64,000 nt of DNA. Source: Aldehydirespirator sp965200005 (GTDB taxonomy: Bacteria; Actinomycetota; Acidimicrobiia; Acidimicrobiales; Aldehydirespiratoraceae). Made by a program: the position numbers and the translations under genes. Location of the stretch: contig OZ241331.1 in assembly GCA_965200005.1 (NCBI GenBank), forward strand, positions 1,302,001 to 1,366,000. The letters run 5' to 3'. Positions within the stretch are counted from its first letter, which is position 1. The number at the start of each line of letters is the position of its first letter. The notes under the pieces are model-generated. The model was not told the DNA's origin and did not search any database. It saw only the letters and a program-made list of their open reading frames with translations. Positions 16,389 to 23,425 of this stretch are shown piece by piece.

Positions 16389-18014
16389 ATGGCAAAGATG
16401 ATCCAGTTCGATGAGCAAGCCAGGCGAGCGCTTGAGCGAGGCATGAACCAGCTTGCGGACGCAGTTCGAGTCACACTTGGCCCCAAGGGTCGCAACGTCG
16501 TCTTAGACAAGAAGTGGGGCGCACCCACCATCACAAACGACGGTGTCTCAATCGCCAAAGAGATTGAACTCGAAGATCCCTACGAGAAGATCGGTGCCGA
16601 GCTAGTCAAGGAAGTCGCCAAGAAGACCGATGACGTAGCTGGCGACGGCACCACCACCGCAACGGTTCTGGCTTGGTCAATGGTGCGTGAAGGTCTGCGC
16701 AACGTGGCTGCTGGTGCCAATCCGATGTCGCTCAAGCGAGGCATCGAGGCAGCTGTAGATGCAGCTGTTGGATCGATCCGTGACAACAGTCAGGACGTCT
16801 CCTCCGATAAGGCTCAGATCGCCAATGTGGCAGCGATCTCAGCAGCCGACGATGAGATCGGTGCCACTATCTCTGATGCCATCGACACGGTCGGCAAAGA
16901 CGGCGTGATCACCGTTGAAGAAGGTCAGACGTTTGGCCTTGAGATGGAAACCGTTGAAGGAATGCGCTTTGACAAGGGCTATATCTCGCCGTACTTCGTG
17001 ACCGATCCTGAGCGCATGGAAGCAGTACTTGATGATCCTTATGTGCTGCTCGTTAGCTCCAAGATTGCCAATGTGCGTGACCTGGTTCCGGTGCTCGAGA
17101 AGGTCATGCAGGCTGGTAAGCCGCTATTGACGATCGCGGAAGACGTTGAGGGTGAAGCTCTTGCCACGCTCGTCGTCAACAAGATTCGTGGCACGTTCAC
17201 CTCCACGGCTGTGAAGGCGCCTGGCTTTGGTGATCGTCGTAAGGCGATGTTGCAGGACATGGCGATCCTCACCGGTGGTCAGGTCATCAGCGAGGAAGTC
17301 GGCCTCAAGCTCGACAGCGTCGGCCTTGAGATGCTCGGCAGCGCCCGCAAGGTCATCGTCACCAAGGACGAGACGACCATCGTCGAGGGTGCTGGAGATG
17401 CCTCCGATGTGGCCGGCCGGATCAGCCAGATCAAGGGCGAGATCGAAACGACCGACTCTGACTACGACCGTGAGAAGCTGCAAGAGCGTCTCGCGAAGCT
17501 TGCAGGTGGCGTAGCTGTGCTCAAGGTTGGTGCCGCTACTGAGGTTGAACTCAAGGAAAAGAAGCACCGCATCGAGGATGCTGTTAGCACCACCAAGGCT
17601 GCGATCGAAGAAGGTGTTGTTGCAGGTGGCGGCGTGACGTTGCTGCGTGCGGTCGATGCTGTTGATGCAGCTGTCGAGGCGCTTTCTGATCCCGATGAGC
17701 AAACAGGTGCTCGTATTGTCGGCAAGGCATTGGTGGCTCCGCTGAACCAGATCGCTGTGAACGCAGGCCTTGAAGGTGGCGTTGTTGTGGAGCGTGTACG
17801 TGGCTTGAGCGGGCCCAACGGCCTGAACGCTGCCACGGGCGACTACGAAGATCTGATCGCTGCGGGCATCATCGACGCAGCCAAGGTGACCCGCTCGGCA
17901 CTGCAGAACGCCGGTTCAATCGCGGGCTTGTTCCTTACGACCGAGGCGGTTATCGCTGAGGCTCCCGAAGACAATGGGGCGGCTGGCGGCGGCATGCCCG
18001 ACATGGACTTCTAG
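16389..18014 (+). CDS. groEL: 60 kDa chaperonin GroEL
   Basis: Tetradecameric cytosolic folding chaperone. 541 aa with family hallmarks: VRVTLGPKGRNVVLDKKWGAPTITNDGVSIAKEIELEDPYEKIGAELVKEVA at the N-terminus, VAGDGTTTATVLAWSMVREGLRNVAAGANP (the ATP-binding GDGTTT), AAIEEGVVAGGGVTLLRA, and a short Gly/Met tail ending GGGMPDMDF. No groES precedes it, so this is a monocistronic groEL. Actinobacteria often carry two groEL genes, one of them without groES. The Gly-Met tail resembles the main folding copy rather than a His-rich paralogue. A CIRCE element controls it. Confidence 0.98.
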   Translation: MAKMIQFDEQARRALERGMNQLADAVRVTLGPKGRNVVLDKKWGAPTITNDGVSIAKEIELEDPYEKIGAELVKEVAKKTDDVAGDGTTTATVLAWSMVREGLRNVAAGANPMSLKRGIEAAVDAAVGSIRDNSQDVSSDKAQIANVAAISAADDEIGATISDAIDTVGKDGVITVEEGQTFGLEMETVEGMRFDKGYISPYFVTDPERMEAVLDDPYVLLVSSKIANVRDLVPVLEKVMQAGKPLLTIAEDVEGEALATLVVNKIRGTFTSTAVKAPGFGDRRKAMLQDMAILTGGQVISEEVGLKLDSVGLEMLGSARKVIVTKDETTIVEGAGDASDVAGRISQIKGEIETTDSDYDREKLQERLAKLAGGVAVLKVGAATEVELKEKKHRIEDAVSTTKAAIEEGVVAGGGVTLLRAVDAVDAAVEALSDPDEQTGARIVGKALVAPLNQIAVNAGLEGGVVVERVRGLSGPNGLNAATGDYEDLIAAGIIDAAKVTRSALQNAGSIAGLFLTTEAVIAEAPEDNGAAGGGMPDMDF

Positions 18015-18086
18015 GGAGTCACACCACACAAACAGTTGGCTTAGGAGCTACAAGATCTCCTAGCTGACGGCCACACACTTGGCGCA

Positions 18087-18111
18087 GGCCCGGCGCTTCT
18101 GGTGCCGGGCC
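18087..18111 (+). terminator. strong hairpin downstream of groEL
   Basis: GGCCCGGC and GCCGGGCC form a perfect 8-bp stem with a 9-base loop, 72 bases after the groEL stop. There is no T-tract, as is common for hairpin terminators in high-GC actinobacteria. Confidence 0.5.
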
Positions 18112-18201
18112 GTGTCGCGTCTCCCATCCCTGTAGCGTCCCCGACTCTGTGCGGCGCCTCCCCGTAGGTGAAGATGTACGGCCGTTGGCTAGGTTGCAGT
18201 C

Positions 18202-18684
18202 GTGCCCGAGTTGCATCCCATGTGTGCGTTGCATGCCCCGTTGCTAGGTACCTGGAGAGGTCCTGGCAAGGGCAGCTACCCGACCATTGATGACTTCGAC
18301 TATCTGGAGGAGTTGTCGTTTTCGCATGTCGGCAAGCCGTTCATCGTTATGGGCCAGCGCAGTCGTGATCCGCTGACCTCCGAGCCTCTACACGCCGAGG
18401 CGGGATATCTGCGGGCTGTTGGTCAGGGCCAACTGGAGTTCGTGGTCGCCCAGCCTTCGGGCATTGTTGAGGTGAGCAGTGGATCGGTTGCCGCCTCAGC
18501 TGATGGACTCGTGATCGAACTGCAGACGCTAAGTGTGGGTTGCACACCTGAAGCCAAGCAGGTCACCTCGGTTAAGCGCCGTATGCAACTCCAGGACGAC
18601 ACGCTCGTGTCTGAGTTGTGGATGGCAGCAGTTGGTGAGTCCGAGTTGATACATCACGTGCGATCCGAGTTGCGCCGCTGCTAG
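18202..18684 (+). CDS. nitrobindin-like heme-binding protein (FABP/THAP4-like beta-barrel)
   Basis: 160 aa from GTG 18202. The signature LGTWRGPGKGSYPTIDDFDYLEEL near residues 14-35 is the G-x-W-x-G-x-G-x-G-x-YPTI motif of nitrobindins, ten-stranded barrels that bind ferric heme and react with NO or peroxynitrite. The C-terminal LIHHVRSELRR carries the proximal His candidate (two adjacent His). It precedes fdhD by 16 bases on the same strand and lies near chdC (heme synthesis), but no mechanistic link is shown. Confidence 0.88.
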   Translation: MPELHPMCALHAPLLGTWRGPGKGSYPTIDDFDYLEELSFSHVGKPFIVMGQRSRDPLTSEPLHAEAGYLRAVGQGQLEFVVAQPSGIVEVSSGSVAASADGLVIELQTLSVGCTPEAKQVTSVKRRMQLQDDTLVSELWMAAVGESELIHHVRSELRRC

Positions 18685-18700
18685 CTCTAGTCTGAGCATC

Positions 18701-19498
18701 GTGGCCACCAAGTCCCGGAGTGTGCAGCGGCTGGTGCGGCCCTGGACATCTGAGGGCACCGCCGCAGGCAGGAGAGCAGACCGGCTCGCTGCCGAGGAAC
18801 CGATGGCGATCGAGCTAGACGGCGTTCGGGTGACAACCACGATGCGCACCCCGGGCAACGACTTTGAGCTTGCGGTTGGCTTTTGTTTCGCCGAGGGCTT
18901 GCTTGACGGTCATCGTGTCACGCGTGTCAAGTACTGCGCTTCGGGCTCCGCCGCGGCGACAGACTTCAACGTCGTGACGGTGTCCACCGGGGGCAAGGCG
19001 CCGCGGGCACAGCCCCGGCTCACCACGACCACCTCTTCGTGCGGGTTCTGCGGGACAAGTGAGATCGACGAACTCTTGACAAAGCTCCAGCGACTTGAGG
19101 GTGAGCGGCTTGATTGGAATGCATTGGCTCGAGCACCCGAGAAGTTGCGTCGGCATCAGAAACTGTTTTCAACTACGGGCGCGGTTCACGCTGCCGGGAT
19201 TGTTCATCGTGACGGTTCGGTAAGCACAGTGCGTGAAGATGTAGGTCGCCACAATGCTGTGGACAAGCTGATCGGTCGCCTGTTGCTAGACGCAAGATTG
19301 CCGGCTTCCGGTCTTGGGGTCGTGGTCAGCGGACGTGCCAGCTTCGAGTTGGTTCACAAGGCCTGGGCTGCTGGCTTTGCTGCGCTAGTGGCCGTCAGCG
19401 CCCCGACGGCACTGGCGGCTGCAACCGCTGAGGTCGCAGGCATGCAACTCGGTGGCTTTGCCCGGGACGGCTCGATGACGATCTACGTGGAGCCGTGA
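18701..19498 (+). CDS. fdhD: formate dehydrogenase accessory sulfurtransferase FdhD
   Basis: FdhD passes sulfur from a cysteine desulfurase to the molybdenum cofactor of formate dehydrogenase. The catalytic CxxC loop is present in TTTSSCGFCGTSEIDEL, preceded by the conserved EEPMAIELDG and PGNDFELAVGFCFAEGLL. Further motifs are TGAVHAAGIVHRDGSVSTVREDVGRHNAVDKLIG and SGRASFELVHKAW. 265 aa, GTG start, 16 bases after the nitrobindin gene. No formate dehydrogenase subunit gene lies in this window. Confidence 0.95.
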   Translation: MATKSRSVQRLVRPWTSEGTAAGRRADRLAAEEPMAIELDGVRVTTTMRTPGNDFELAVGFCFAEGLLDGHRVTRVKYCASGSAAATDFNVVTVSTGGKAPRAQPRLTTTTSSCGFCGTSEIDELLTKLQRLEGERLDWNALARAPEKLRRHQKLFSTTGAVHAAGIVHRDGSVSTVREDVGRHNAVDKLIGRLLLDARLPASGLGVVVSGRASFELVHKAWAAGFAALVAVSAPTALAAATAEVAGMQLGGFARDGSMTIYVEP

Positions 19499-19514
19499 AC
19501 TTTAGGCTTCTGCC

Positions 19515-20216
19515 ATGAGCGAACCGGTGGGTGTGCAGGCAGGACTCTGTGTGTTGCACTTGTTTTGCAAGAACTTGCGTGAGACTAGGCAGGCAGCTGT
19601 ATCCGAAGCAGTTGCTGACGCGGAACGGTCAGGCGCTCAGGTTGTGAGCGTGGCCGTGTTGGGCCACAAGGCTGAGCTGTGCTTCATGGCGCTGCACCGC
19701 GATATGTGGGTATTGCGAGACTTTCAGACGGATCTGCTTGCAGCTGGTCTCAACATCACCAACACCTACCTGTCGATCACTGAGTTATCCGAATACGCCG
19801 CCGGGTTGCCCGCCGAAGCTGCGGACATGCGCTTGAATCCCCAATTGCCGCCACCAGGAAAGCCGGCTTGGTGCTTTTACCCGATGTCGAAGCGGCGCAA
19901 TGCGGGTCAGAACTGGTACGAGCTGAGCTTCGATGAGCGCCGACAACTGATGTATGAGCATGGAGCTACGGGGCGCAAGTTCACGGGTCGGATCGTTCAA
20001 CTCGTGACGGCTTCGACGGGTCTGGATGACTGGGAGTGGGGTGTGACCTTGTTCGGTCAAGACTTCAGCGCTCTCAAAGAGACGGTATACACGATGCGCT
20101 ATGACAAGGCGTCTGCTACCTATGCGGAGTTCGGGCCATTTGTCTCGGGTCTGGTTGCGCCACTAAACGAGATCTTGAACCGGACTGCTTGGCGTCAACC
20201 TGATCCGCTGTATTGA
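19515..20216 (+). CDS. chdC: coproheme decarboxylase, actinobacterial HemQ/ChdC type
   Basis: Converts coproheme III to heme b at the end of the coproporphyrin-dependent pathway, using hydrogen peroxide. 233 aa of the chlorite-dismutase fold. Typical residues are the catalytic Tyr in PAWCFYPMSKRRNAGQNWYEL and the proximal heme His in RQLMYEHGATGRKFTGRIVQLVT. Later blocks are DDWEWGVTLFGQDFSALKETVYTMRYDKASATYAEFGPF. The downstream 20224 region belongs to a methyltransferase gene, possibly co-transcribed. Confidence 0.93.
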   Translation: MSEPVGVQAGLCVLHLFCKNLRETRQAAVSEAVADAERSGAQVVSVAVLGHKAELCFMALHRDMWVLRDFQTDLLAAGLNITNTYLSITELSEYAAGLPAEAADMRLNPQLPPPGKPAWCFYPMSKRRNAGQNWYELSFDERRQLMYEHGATGRKFTGRIVQLVTASTGLDDWEWGVTLFGQDFSALKETVYTMRYDKASATYAEFGPFVSGLVAPLNEILNRTAWRQPDPLY

Positions 20217-20241
20217 GACAGCGTTGCTGGGCAGCTCGCGC

Positions 20242-20985
20242 ATGAGCCTGGACGATTTCGGCGATGTCTGGGATCGTGTTGAAGCGGTTGAGGGCTGGCT
20301 GACACGAGATCAGGCGAAGGTGCTGTATGAGTCGGCTCGGGTATTGCGCTCGGGTTGTCAAGTGGTTGAGATTGGCAGCTTTCGGGGTCGCTCGACGATT
20401 GTGCTTGCCTCTGCTGCTTCCGCTGGAGTTGAGGTTGTCGCGATTGACCCTCACGGTGGCGGTGACCGCGGCCCACAAGAGATAGCCCTTGACGCGCTTC
20501 GCGGTGAGCTTGACCATCAAGCGTTTAGAGCCAACCTTGACGCTGCGGGAGTCGCCGAGTGTGTGCGACATGTGCGCAAGTTCTCATCTGACGCACACGA
20601 CGATGTAACCGGCGACGTGGATGTGTTGTTTGTGGATGGGGCGCACCGCTTCGGGCCTGCACGAGCAGACATCACCACCTGGGGAGACAGAGTCAGCGCC
20701 GGTGGCACGATGCTCGTTCATGACGCGTTTAGTTCAGTCGGCGTGACTTCGGCTCTGCTCTCAACGGTGTTGCTAAGCAGTCGCTGGCGCTACGGCGGCC
20801 GAGTCGGGTCGCTTGCCATTTACTGGCAACGCAGTGTTGATGGCAAGGCTTCATGGTGGAATGTCCTACACCAGTTGCTGCAGTTGTTTTGGTTTGCTCG
20901 CAACCTGTTGATCAAGTGTCTGATCGTCGCCCGGCTGGGATTCCTTACGCGACTCTTGGGTCACCGAGGCGGCTGGCCCTACTGA
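20242..20985 (+). CDS. class I SAM-dependent methyltransferase (Methyltransf_24 type) with hydrophobic C-terminus
   Basis: About 247 aa from ATG 20242 (an in-frame TTG at 20224 is less likely). The SAM-binding motif I is CQVVEIGSFRGRSTIVLA, followed by the acidic motif II VEVVAIDPHGG and VDVLFVDGAHRFGPARADITTW (motif with catalytic-site Asp), as in the cephalosporin-hydroxylase/O-methyltransferase relatives. The last ~60 residues (WWNVLHQLLQLFWFARNLLIKCLIVARL) are hydrophobic and amphipathic, suggesting peripheral membrane attachment. Substrate unknown. It has a same-fold relative at 27400-28017. Confidence 0.85.
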   Translation: MSLDDFGDVWDRVEAVEGWLTRDQAKVLYESARVLRSGCQVVEIGSFRGRSTIVLASAASAGVEVVAIDPHGGGDRGPQEIALDALRGELDHQAFRANLDAAGVAECVRHVRKFSSDAHDDVTGDVDVLFVDGAHRFGPARADITTWGDRVSAGGTMLVHDAFSSVGVTSALLSTVLLSSRWRYGGRVGSLAIYWQRSVDGKASWWNVLHQLLQLFWFARNLLIKCLIVARLGFLTRLLGHRGGWPY

Positions 20986-21026
20986 TCTGCTCCTGCTTGG
21001 AGGATGCAGAGTTTCGAGTGATTAAG

Positions 21027-21053
21027 TTGAGTATCAGCAAAATCTTCTGATAC
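21027..21053 (+). promoter_or_regulatory. promoter/operator-like element A with GTATCAG/CTGATAC inverted repeat
   Basis: TTGAGT (21027-21032) and TGATAC (21048-21053) resemble -35/-10 boxes with a short 15-base spacer. Overlapping them is a perfect inverted repeat, GTATCAG-N9-CTGATAC (21031-21053). A second, diverged copy of the whole element is at 21401-21426. In both cases an ATG follows about ten bases after TGATAC, which suits a leaderless transcript. Confidence 0.5.
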
Positions 21054-21063
21054 ATGTGCGAAC

Positions 21064-21156
21064 ATGTTTCGACTGGCTTGCATCGAGCGACACATCGGTC
21101 TCCCGGTAGCCGAGCCAACTCGAAATCCAACAAATCAATACGGTGGGTACCAATGA
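21064..21156 (+). CDS. possible leaderless leader ORF overlapping the antitoxin start
   Basis: 30 codons beginning at the ATG 11 bases after the TGATAC box. The ORF ends TGA at 21154-21156, overlapping the antitoxin ATG (ATGA). The equivalent ATG behind element B starts a real reading frame. The peptide (starting MFRLACIERH) matches nothing I know. It may be a coupling leader or fortuitous. Confidence 0.25.
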   Translation: MFRLACIERHIGLPVAEPTRNPTNQYGGYQ

Positions 21157-21404
21157 TTGTTGAGGTGGAAGAGGGCAAGACTGACTTGTCCAAGCTTGTG
21201 GACCAGGTTCAGAAGGGTGAGCAGGTTCTCATCGAGCGAGACGGTCGGATCGTTGCTGAACTCGTCGCGCTCGAAGTGCAAAGAGAGCGGCGTGGGTTCG
21301 GTTCACTTGCGGGACAGATCTGAATGGCCCCTGACTTTGACGAGACGCCGCCCGAGATAGTCGCGGCCTTCGAAGCTGATCCAAATTTCGATCCATTGGG
21401 TTGA
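21153..21404 (+). pseudogene. Phd/YefM-VapB-like antitoxin interrupted by in-frame TGA, toxin missing
   Basis: From ATG 21153 the frame reads MIVEVEEGKTDLSKLVDQVQ then KGEQVLIERDGRIVAELVAL, a clear Phd/YefM DNA-binding fold, up to FGSLAGQI. It then meets TGA (21321-21323) and continues in the same frame MAPDFDETPPEIVAAFEADP to a TGA at 21402-21404. In relatives, as I recall them, this junction reads GxI/V-Trp-MAxDFDxPLP...; the TGA sits where Trp (TGG) is expected. The intact gene would encode 83 aa, the usual antitoxin length, and the toxin-binding tail lies after the stop. The PIN toxin gene normally found next is absent. An N-terminal extension to 21054 is open but lacks homology. Confidence 0.7.
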
Positions 21405-21426
21405 GTATTATGAAATGTCCTGATAC
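21401..21426 (+). promoter_or_regulatory. promoter/operator-like element B, second copy of element A
   Basis: TTGAGTAT at 21401-21408 and CTGATAC at 21420-21426 match element A exactly. The left repeat arm has decayed (GTATTAT for GTATCAG) and the spacer is one base shorter. It overlaps the final stop of the antitoxin frame and precedes the next small gene by nine bases. Confidence 0.5.
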
Positions 21427-21435
21427 TGTGACGAC

Positions 21436-21708
21436 ATGACTCTTGAGACGCTGGTACAGGTTGTGACGCTGGTCCTGGCTGTTGTTGCGATTATCTAGCA
21501 TCAGCAACGATCCGTCGACAAGTTACGTACCGAGTTCACGTCAGCCAACGACAAGTTGCGCGCCGAGTTCACGGCTTCGCATAGGGCGCTCAGTAAGGAA
21601 GTCACAAGCAACGGGCAGCGCCTCGCACGTATCGAGGCATTCCTTCGGATCGGAATGCCGGAGCGGGTCGTGAGCGAAGATCCTGACGCTGATGTGTCCA
21701 GCGAGTAG
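21436..21708 (+). pseudogene. small membrane-anchored coiled-coil gene interrupted by in-frame TAG
   Basis: ATG 21436 opens a transmembrane helix (MTLETLVQVVTLVLAVVAII), then TAG at 21496-21498, then the same frame continues HQQRSVDKLRTEFTSAN and DKLRAEFTASHRALSKEV, a charged coiled coil with an 11-residue repeat, to a TAG at 21706-21708. Small actinobacterial proteins of this type usually read ...IIWHQQRS..., so the TAG again replaces a Trp codon (inference from memory of the family). The intact product would be 90 residues. It sits directly behind element B. Without readthrough only a 20-residue TM peptide would be made. Confidence 0.6.
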
Positions 21709-21756
21709 TTCCTAAAAGCAGACAGGCTCAGCCATGAGTACAGCTAGGGTGCCTGG

Positions 21757-22470
21757 ATGCCGGAGCGTGAGTCGTCCTCGAGTGGGAGCGGGCTGCGCCC
21801 CGCTAGCGAGGCTGACATCTTGCGATGGGCTGAGAGCCTCGCAGGCATCGCTCGAACTGGTTTGGGGTTCACGAAGAGCCGTTATGAGCAGGAGCGTTTT
21901 GAAGAGGTACTAGCGGTAGCTGCCGACATCCGGGCTCACAGCGCAGTCGGGGTTGACCCGGATCACCAAGTGCAGGAGTGGCTCGACCGGATCGGCAGCG
22001 GGGTTGCTGGATATGTCACTCCTAAGATCACCGTTGGCGCGATCGTGGGTGACGAAGACGGCAGGATCCTGCTGGTGCAACGCGCCGATTCGGGGTACTG
22101 GCTGTATCCCACCGGCTGGTCAGACGTCGGCTATTCACCCTCTGAGGTGGTCGTCAAAGAGGTTCACGAGGAGACGGGCATCCACTGTGAGGTGCTACGC
22201 CCCATTTCCATCCTCGACGGCATGCGGCGTGGGTTTACCCGGGTGCCGCTGGTGTCGATCGTGTTTCATTGCCGCAGCCTTGGGGGCGAGTTGAAGGCGC
22301 ACCCGCTGGAGTGCCGCGATGTGGGGTTCTTTGCTGAGGGCGAGTTGCCGGAACGTACTGCACGCCCCGAACTTTGGGCTAAGCACGCCTTCCGTGCCAT
22401 CCGAGGCGAGGATGTGAATGTCCTCTTCGACCAGCCGCGCACACCACCCTGGCGCCAGACCTCTCGTTGA
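21757..22470 (+). CDS. NUDIX hydrolase with N-terminal Nudix_N domain
   Basis: 237 aa. Residues ~20-85 form the helical Nudix_N domain (ILRWAESLAGIARTGLGFTKSRYEQERFEEVL), which in relatives helps recognise ADP-ribose-like or sugar-nucleotide substrates. The NUDIX box follows in WSDVGYSPSEVVVKEVHEETGI. The first box Glu is replaced by Tyr, as is usual in this subfamily, while the metal-binding KEVHEE core is intact. The substrate cannot be stated. It is a single gene, convergent with the PAC2 gene. Confidence 0.9.
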   Translation: MPERESSSSGSGLRPASEADILRWAESLAGIARTGLGFTKSRYEQERFEEVLAVAADIRAHSAVGVDPDHQVQEWLDRIGSGVAGYVTPKITVGAIVGDEDGRILLVQRADSGYWLYPTGWSDVGYSPSEVVVKEVHEETGIHCEVLRPISILDGMRRGFTRVPLVSIVFHCRSLGGELKAHPLECRDVGFFAEGELPERTARPELWAKHAFRAIRGEDVNVLFDQPRTPPWRQTSR

Positions 22471-22499
22471 GCTTGCCGGCGAAGCTGAAGCGGAAGGGA

Positions 22500-23414
22500 T
22501 TAGCTGCGGTCTTGGAGGAAGCGTTCTACTTCGGCTACGAGGGTGTTGGGATCGTCCTTTAGGGGTTCGCGCTTGCGTTCCCTGATCTTCATAGCGTCCC
22601 AAGCCTTCTCAAGACGCTCAAGATACTTCTTGGTGTCATCGTCGTTGTTGACGATCTTGGTTGCTTCGGACTCATAGGCACGGGTAGCGCTCTCGAGTTT
22701 GTCGGTGCGCACCGGCAAGTCCGCGAAGTCAGCCACGAGTCGGACCAGGGCAAGGGCAGCCTTCGGGGATCTCGCACCCTGCAAATACGACGGCACCGAA
22801 GCCCAGAACGACACGGTGGCAAACCCGGCATCGCGCAACGCCGCAGCCAACACCCCGACTATGCCCGTCGGCCCTTCATAGCTTGATGACTCAAGGCTGA
22901 GTTTGGCTTGCATGCTGGCATCTTCGGTCGTGCCATAGACCTTCACATCTCGGGTGTGGGGTACGTCCGCAAGCAGTGCCCCGAGCGTGATCACGTTCTC
23001 AACCTGCAGCGATTGTGCAACCCGTATCACCTGCTCGCAAAAGGTGCGCCACCGCAGGTGAGGTTCCGTACCGAGCATCACCACCACGTCGCTGCCGTTT
23101 TCGTCAGGAGTTGACATCTGGGCTGCTCGTAACTCGTTAGCGGGCCAGAGAATCTCGCGGGTCTGTTTCTTAGAGTCCTTGGCGTTCTTGTTGATGCGGA
23201 TTGTCGGCCGCGCCGACGTGAAGTCAAAGAATGGCTCGGGATCGATTTCGGCGGCTTGGCGGCAGTGCCACTGACGCGCGAGGAAGCGAGCCGCGATTGT
23301 TGCCGCATCACCGGCATCGTTCCAGCCTTCAAAGGCGGTCACCAGCGTCGGTCGACGCAGAGGAGGTATTGGCTCGCGCCAGCGGACATGGGTTAGCGAA
23401 CTGCTATCTGCCAC
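22500..23414 (-). CDS. PAC2-family protein (proteasome assembly chaperone-like)
   Basis: 304 aa. Features of the family are LVTAFEGWNDAGDAATIAARFLARQW near the N-terminus, FFDFTSARPTIRI, VVVMLGTEPHLRWRTFCEQVIRVAQ, ENVITLGALLADVPHTR, GPTGIVGVLAAALRDAGFATVSFWASVPSYL, and a helical C-terminal tail. Actinobacterial PAC2 proteins are common near proteasome or metabolic genes but their function is not settled. It lies just downstream of the acetoacetyl-CoA synthetase operon on the same strand (12-base gap), so it may be its last gene. Confidence 0.88.
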   Translation of the reverse strand: MADSSSLTHVRWREPIPPLRRPTLVTAFEGWNDAGDAATIAARFLARQWHCRQAAEIDPEPFFDFTSARPTIRINKNAKDSKKQTREILWPANELRAAQMSTPDENGSDVVVMLGTEPHLRWRTFCEQVIRVAQSLQVENVITLGALLADVPHTRDVKVYGTTEDASMQAKLSLESSSYEGPTGIVGVLAAALRDAGFATVSFWASVPSYLQGARSPKAALALVRLVADFADLPVRTDKLESATRAYESEATKIVNNDDDTKKYLERLEKAWDAMKIRERKREPLKDDPNTLVAEVERFLQDRS

Positions 23415-23425
23415 GGCCGTCCACG

